A stretch of 64,000 nt of DNA from Craterostigma plantagineum. Lineage: Eukaryota; Streptophyta; Magnoliopsida; Lamiales; Linderniaceae. The stretch lies in assembly GCA_027422505.1 (NCBI GenBank), contig JAPQWV010000018.1, positions 19,114,001 through 19,178,000 of the forward strand, in the 5' to 3' direction. A program made the translations under genes and the position numbers. Below the pieces are notes generated by a model, which worked only from the letters and a program-made list of their open reading frames with translations, had not been told where the DNA came from and searched no databases. Positions 59,306 to 64,000 of the stretch are shown here, piece after piece (within the stretch, counting starts at the first letter, position 1; the number at the start of each line of letters is the position of its first letter).

Positions 59306-62300
59306 ATGGAGATACCAAACCGAGACACGATCTATCCAATCTCCAAATGGATCGAGCCGCTGAAGAACAACTATCAATTGGACACAACGGCTTTCAGATG
59401 CTCGGACATGGTCATCATCGCCATTCTGAAAAATCATTTTCTCCTCCCTGCGTTCACACTCACGGCGAGCGTCCCCCAAGTTTACCTGCAACAATTCTGG
59501 GGACTCATGGACCAAGTTCCAGACATCGAGGAGATCATATTCCAAAGCCAGATCGAGAATACATCCGTTGTCCTTAACAAAGACCTTCTGAGGACGGTTC
59601 TTCAACTCCCTACTTTTGCCGAGCTCGATCCACCTCCCACCGCTCAAGAAATCCTAAATGGAATGCTGGAACTAGGCTGCTCCCCACCTCTCACACAAGT
59701 CTCAGCATTCTCATTCAACAAAATACCCGCTCCGTGGAACGCTCTGTTCATGCTGATCAACAAGTGCTTATCACCGAAGCACACGGGCTATGATCGTTGC
59801 AATCTCAGCATCCTCACCATCTTCTATGGGGTCATCTTCGGGAAACGCTACGACTACGCAGCCCTATTCATGCAAGAAATCGTGGACCAGATCTACATCA
59901 GAGATCACCTCAAGACGTCCAAGAGAAAGGGCCTCCCATATCTCAGGTGGTTCCAAGTACTGATTTATCACTACATGGAAATCCACCCAGAGATCACCCG
60001 TCGTCCAGCAACAGAATCCCTAGGAGTTCCCAAGTTCAACTATTTAAAGAAAGCAAAGGAAGGATCGACAGCCCAAGGCATGACTATTCCACGACACCTC
60101 CTGGACCTTGCTGATCCCACGGATGCAGAGGTGATCAAGTACAGGCAGTCGCAGAACCTTCCTGCCCCTACGATACGGTCAAACCCCACCGTATCCAACC
60201 CCGGGGCCAGCTCGAGTGTGAGACAGGGTCCTGAGAGACAACGCGAAGTGCGTACAAAGAGAAAACATGACCGACGACCACCTCCTCCGGTGTCCGTCAG
60301 CTTCGCACCTCCCCTCCTCACTACATCGTCCAGAACCGAACCCATAGGAACAGGAGCTGATTTAATCAGCTCCCGAGTAGAAGTCGCCGCATCTGGTTCA
60401 ACGGCGCATGCACAACCCAGCCCTTCCCATTCATCAACCTCCCAACAGGTTGATGTCTCAATACCTCACGGGGAACCATCTCAGCCATCCTTGTCTCGCT
60501 CGGAGGCAAGTGATGTACATATAAGCGACCCCCAGCCCCACGTCGCTGCCCCTTCTTCTACCACATCGAGTCTAGTGTCCACTTTCCCAAATTTTTTCGA
60601 TTTTGCTAGGACACTAACACCTTTCTCGACTTTTCTTAGTGATCAGTCCAGAACGTCTGTAGAGACATCATCTATTGATGATACTCGACGATCGGACGGA
60701 AGTCCTGACACGGGCAACATCACTGCCCCCGTGAGTTCAGGCCATCTCGATGAGCTTGTCTTATCGACGATGCAAACGGTGAGCCTCAGTGGCCCCGGTC
60801 CCTCAAGTCCCACGCGCTCCTTAGTGCGTGTGGGCCGCGACTCAGGAATCTATTCTGAAGTCGTGACAACAGAACGCCTTCGTGGCTCTGTTGAGTTATC
60901 ACCCTTCATCACCCGCGCCGACCTCGACCAACACCTCGAACGGAGCCTCGCAACCGTACGCGACGAGATGAGACGAATGGAGGCCTCCATCATGCAAAGA
61001 GTCGAGGCACTGGCATCCTCCCAATCCCACCGCCCGTCCACATCCGCCAGTACACCTACTCCTACACCCACTCCTACACCTACACCTACACCTACCCCTA
61101 CTCCCACACCCACCACTAAGGAGCTTCGCCAACAACTACTTGATCGCCTCCTTAGCGAGGTCGACAGCCTCGATGATGAGGATAAGGAGCTTCTTCACCG
61201 CCTCCAACTACCGTACCACTGCCACTACGACCCGCCCACACACAAACGTCGACATGACGACCCCGATGGCGACGGTCGTCCTGAGGGGGAGAAGCGACAG
61301 CGGGTCGAGGCAGCCACCACCCATACAGAACCCTCAACCTCAGCCCAAACTCAACCAGAAACCTCAAATCCCCAACCTACTACCTCCTCCCATTTAACCC
61401 TAACTACTAACCTACCAAAAAGCCTACCCTCATTACCATCCGACTTCAGACCAGACCCACCCCCACAGGAAATCGACGAGCCACTGCCTCCAGTCGTAGA
61501 CATGAATATCCCTGATTCCATGGCTGAGCTCAACGACTTTATCGATCAAGGATGGGGATCTCAAAGCTACAACAACCATCCCACAGAAGATGACATTGAA
61601 GAGAGACTGGACAACGTTAGTGGATTAATCTGGGCGGCGGTTGAAGCAAGCCTCAGAATGGCGCCAGACGAGATCAGAAATGGAGAAGACTACGAAGAAA
61701 CGCCAGAAACATCTGAGACTCCCTGGAACAAGATCACAACTCCATTTCAAGAGGAACTTAGAAGCAGAATCTGGCGAGAACGTGGTCAAATTCGACCATA
61801 CAATGAAATGGAGCTGAGAGGCCTATCACATGTGGAAGGATCCAAAAAGTTGGCCTACCATTTCCTATACAAATGGACGACGAAAGGCGGATCGAGGGTC
61901 ACGGATGCAGACAAGAAGAGAATGAGAGCGAAGGCACCGATCAAGGATATAGTGGATGTCACCGTCCAGGAAATGGGAAGAAACCTAAAGTACCCAGTCT
62001 ACAAAGTACTACGACTGGATGGCTCAGAAGACGTGATCACTGAAGGCAATCTGCAGTACATTGATCCCAGCGAAGTATACAAGCTATCAAGACTCTACAG
62101 GAAGTTCATCCTACGAGAATTCCGATACAAGCTGGGATATGAAGCCATCAAAAGACACATGCTAAGGGATATTACCTTCTATACAGGGCATGACTTCCAG
62201 ATAGCCATTGAGAATAATGCTAGGAAGGTAAACCTCACAAGACCAAATTTCACCGGCATGGAGGAGGAACTCAAATCATACCCAAATGGCTTCATCTTCA

Positions 62301-62626
62301 AAGAACCTGAACTCTCCGTAGTCTACAGCAAGGATGGACTAAAGAGAGTCATGTTTCTCTCAGAAATCGAAAAGTACTGCGACGGAACTCTCAGGATCAT
62401 TATCGAGAAACTGAGAAGTAAAGTTAGAAGATATTCTGACTCTTCAAAAGGTGACCTTGCAAGCTTAGGCCTCGAGCAGTTCCGAGATGAAATCGTCAGT
62501 CTAAGCAATATTGCTATTGAAGAAATTCAGAATAGATTATGCCTTCGCCGAAGCATTAGACAGTTCGAGTACGTTCTCAATTTGAGGAAATCCTTCTACA
62601 GAACAGAAGACCGCGCTACTACGTAA
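59306..62626 (+). CDS. Copia third ORF, function unknown
   Basis: 1,106-codon ORF between pol and the 3' LTR, intact. The ATG at 59306 follows a TATTTTTCAG acceptor-like sequence (ending 59302) by three bases, suggesting a spliced subgenomic mRNA. Residues about 1-280 form a globular region with VPQVYLQQFW (56-65), FSFNKIPAPWNALFMLINKC and LPYLRWFQVLIYHYMEIHP. Similar sequences occur in third ORFs of Copia elements of other eudicots. A Ser/Pro/Thr-rich disordered middle includes a (Thr-Pro)n run (about 581-602). It is followed by a Lys/Glu-rich charged region and a second globular part (about 820-1090). I see no signal peptide or transmembrane helix, so it is not an obvious envelope protein. 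Function is not inferred. Confidence 0.85.
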   Translation: MEIPNRDTIYPISKWIEPLKNNYQLDTTAFRCSDMVIIAILKNHFLLPAFTLTASVPQVYLQQFWGLMDQVPDIEEIIFQSQIENTSVVLNKDLLRTVLQLPTFAELDPPPTAQEILNGMLELGCSPPLTQVSAFSFNKIPAPWNALFMLINKCLSPKHTGYDRCNLSILTIFYGVIFGKRYDYAALFMQEIVDQIYIRDHLKTSKRKGLPYLRWFQVLIYHYMEIHPEITRRPATESLGVPKFNYLKKAKEGSTAQGMTIPRHLLDLADPTDAEVIKYRQSQNLPAPTIRSNPTVSNPGASSSVRQGPERQREVRTKRKHDRRPPPPVSVSFAPPLLTTSSRTEPIGTGADLISSRVEVAASGSTAHAQPSPSHSSTSQQVDVSIPHGEPSQPSLSRSEASDVHISDPQPHVAAPSSTTSSLVSTFPNFFDFARTLTPFSTFLSDQSRTSVETSSIDDTRRSDGSPDTGNITAPVSSGHLDELVLSTMQTVSLSGPGPSSPTRSLVRVGRDSGIYSEVVTTERLRGSVELSPFITRADLDQHLERSLATVRDEMRRMEASIMQRVEALASSQSHRPSTSASTPTPTPTPTPTPTPTPTPTPTTKELRQQLLDRLLSEVDSLDDEDKELLHRLQLPYHCHYDPPTHKRRHDDPDGDGRPEGEKRQRVEAATTHTEPSTSAQTQPETSNPQPTTSSHLTLTTNLPKSLPSLPSDFRPDPPPQEIDEPLPPVVDMNIPDSMAELNDFIDQGWGSQSYNNHPTEDDIEERLDNVSGLIWAAVEASLRMAPDEIRNGEDYEETPETSETPWNKITTPFQEELRSRIWRERGQIRPYNEMELRGLSHVEGSKKLAYHFLYKWTTKGGSRVTDADKKRMRAKAPIKDIVDVTVQEMGRNLKYPVYKVLRLDGSEDVITEGNLQYIDPSEVYKLSRLYRKFILREFRYKLGYEAIKRHMLRDITFYTGHDFQIAIENNARKVNLTRPNFTGMEEELKSYPNGFIFKEPELSVVYSKDGLKRVMFLSEIEKYCDGTLRIIIEKLRSKVRRYSDSSKGDLASLGLEQFRDEIVSLSNIAIEEIQNRLCLRRSIRQFEYVLNLRKSFYRTEDRATT
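61048..61112. repeat. CCTACA/CCCACT hexamer-like coding repeat in ORF3
   Basis: Short tandem ACNCCN units encoding alternating Thr-Pro, about 10 units. The run is in frame and may vary in length between copies. Confidence 0.85.
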
Positions 62627-62635
62627 AATGAACAC

Positions 62636-62647
62636 AAAGGGGGAGAT
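62636..62647 (+). promoter_or_regulatory. Copia polypurine tract
   Basis: AAAGGGGGAGAT directly before the 3' LTR, ten bases after the ORF3 stop. Primer site for plus-strand DNA synthesis. Confidence 0.9.
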
Positions 62648-62990
62648 TGTTAGATATTATTTAATTGTGTTCATTTAATTATTAGTCTATGTTCTGTAAT
62701 TTAATTACGCCCTAGGATTTAATTGTAAATATATCCGAATTGTGGATATATTAGTAATATTGGGCCCATTAGCCCATTAGGGCTTATGTATAAATACCCT
62801 AAACACATCAGTGTTTAGGGTTGCTGAATCATAATAGAGTTGACGACTTTTCTGAAGAACTCGCGCGCTCTCTCGTTCCAACTCTACAATTCGTCTACGG
62901 TATTACTTTGTTTATTGCTTCCGTAATTCATCGTATCAGGTAATACTAATCCATTGATTCAGTACAAGGTTGGATAAAATCGGCCTAACA
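62648..62990 (+). repeat. Copia 3' LTR
   Basis: 343 bp, indistinguishable by eye from the 5' LTR. It is followed by the GTATA target duplication at 62991-62995. Confidence 0.96.
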
Positions 62991-62995
62991 GTATA

Positions 62996-63407
62996 TGAAA
63001 AGGTGGGCGGTGTCTATATATAGTGAACGGAGTTCTTCAAGTGGGAATTACTTAAATGATGTAACAGATCATATTGTTATATTTACATGCATCCGTTTTA
63101 TTCTCCATTGTATTCAAGTTGTAATGTACGATAATGTGTGGAAGCTAAGGAAGAAGGCAGGTCGACATATGTTAATTGATATTTTAGTAACCAATTGTCA
63201 TTTTGTTTATGTAAACCTTATTAGAGAAAGTCAACCCTATTGTTCATTAGCATATAGCAACGTTAGGTTTGGCAATGAGCGGATATTGACACTAATAAAT
63301 ATTAAATTGTTGAAACAAATCTTACTAATATAAGATTATTTTAGTAACCAATGCCCATTTTTATCGATTCTTTCTTTCTTTCCATCCATCTGTCTGAATG
63401 TTATATA
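62996..63407. promoter_or_regulatory. Displaced upstream region of the right P450
   Basis: Original 5' flank of the P450, now 13 kb away. The palindromic TATA box CTATATATAG lies at 63014-63023, about 24 bases from the insertion point, so transcription originally started at or just past the Copia insertion site. Segments match the flank of the P450 pseudogene (24865-24905 and 25193-25228). Confidence 0.6.
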
Positions 63408-63645
63408 TTCTCTCCGACTTTTTTAGGTGTCGTTTAAGGTTTTTGTACTCATATTAAGAAATAGAATAAAATGTCTAATATACCCCTAATTAATTGCTTA
63501 AGACTATTTAATATTTTCCATTTAATAATATTAAAAGGGTAAAACTGGAAATATAATAAATATTTGTCTTGAAATCCTTAAAACGACAACTCATTAGAAA
63601 CAAAATTAAAGAGGTAAAACGACATGTAAATAAAATCGGAGGGAG
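63408..63645. mobile_element. Stowaway-like MITE
   Basis: 238-bp non-coding AT-rich element. The left end TTCTCTCCGACTTTTTTA matches the inverted right end CTCCCTCCGATTTTATTTA, and both continue into a TGTCGTTT word. It is flanked by TA on both sides (63406-63407, 63646-63647). CTCCCTCCG ends with TA duplication are the hallmark of Stowaway (mariner-derived) MITEs. Confidence 0.65.
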
Positions 63646-63647
63646 TA

Positions 63648-64000
63648 TATTTTTTATGTTAGTACAATACTTTTGTAAATCGTCCCCCACCAAGTTTGTG
63701 CCCCGTTATCAAGCCTAAGACACTTATAATAACAAATAATGATAATTATCATCTTTTGGACTTGCTCTTGGGAATGAAATATCTCAAATATTATTGTACG
63801 GTCTTGTGGAAAACTAAAGAAGAAAAAAGAAAAAAGCTCGCGGACGAGAAAAATATTTGTATATATCACCACACAAATTGATTGTATGTAAGGTTCTGTG
63901 CTGTAAACTCAACGCGTGAGGTTTGACATTCGAGTTGTCTAATGTGCAAGTAACGATATAAACGTGGGCGTACCTAAACACTTGTAACAGACTTCATTGA
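63648..64000. other. Terminal intergenic stretch
   Basis: AT-rich sequence to the window end; no gene, repeat or regulatory site recognised. Confidence 0.4.

Larger units (their letters stand above)
49954..62990 (+). mobile_element. Ty1/Copia LTR retrotransposon with a third ORF, young and apparently intact
   Basis: 13,037-bp element with target duplication GTATA at 49949-49953 and 62991-62995. The 343-bp LTRs (TG...CA) look identical throughout by eye. A tRNA-iMet primer site, gag, pol in the Copia order PR-INT-RT-RH, a further 1,106-codon ORF and a polypurine tract follow. All three frames are open. The long gag, the extra ORF after pol and the large size resemble the SIRE/Maximus lineage and the Copia elements abundant in Asteraceae that carry a VYxxQFW-type third ORF. 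Lineage placement is an inference. Identical LTRs imply very recent insertion, and retrotransposition competence is possible. Confidence 0.95.

Noticed and set aside
59306..62626. Calling the Copia third ORF an envelope gene
   Set aside because: No signal peptide, transmembrane helix or fusion-like segment is visible; position alone is not enough.

Overview
This is a piece of plant nuclear genome. It shows genes cut by many short AT-rich GT-AG introns, orthologues of plant-specific genes, and plant LTR retrotransposons, MITEs and Helitron-type sequence. Protein features fit a core eudicot; I cannot name the species from sequence alone.

Gene-rich part, 1-23.1 kb. Six genes are legible at exon level. 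They are coatomer alpha (+, 3 exons, 1,215 aa), an organellar Obg GTPase (-, 9 exons, 470 aa), an h-type thioredoxin (+, 3 exons, 122 aa), a bifunctional nuclease with a UVR-like tail (+, 9 exons, 327 aa), an intronless FAAL-like AMP-forming ligase with a Gln/His insert (-, 692 aa), and an ERD6-like sugar transporter (+, 18 exons, 489 aa, one GC-AG intron). All reading frames join exactly across the proposed splice sites. They are housekeeping, redox, defence, lipid and sugar-transport genes that do not form an obvious pathway. MITEs and AT-rich repeats sit between them.

P450 pair and the sequence between them, 23.2-63.1 kb. A CYP71-clan cytochrome P450 was duplicated. The left copy (23.2-24.8 kb) is a pseudogene with a 32-bp tandem duplication in the heme loop. 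The right copy (48.2-49.9 kb) is nearly intact apart from one extra base in a run of eight C. Between them lies a transposable block with a Helitron-like 3' end at 25,321. It carries two divergently oriented, decayed DUF1985-Ulp1 (C48 protease) genes and a decayed RPA70-like gene. A 12.9-kb Athila-type Ty3 element (29,994-42,929; TSD ACGTC) is nested in this block. It has broken pol frames, an extra post-pol ORF and unusual palindrome arrays.

Young Copia element, 49,954-62,990. It is 13 kb long, with 343-bp LTRs that look identical by eye and a GTATA target duplication. It lies 88 bp upstream of the right P450 start codon, between that gene and its probable TATA box. It has open gag and pol frames and a third long ORF of 1,106 codons after pol. 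Two fields of a repeated CGACAT/CGACTT word flank the gag-pol block. This element, with its third ORF and word arrays, is the most interesting object in the window. The Helitron-like block with its paired Ulp1 genes and RPA gene comes second.

From 62,991 to the end I see the displaced P450 upstream region and a Stowaway-like MITE, with no further gene.
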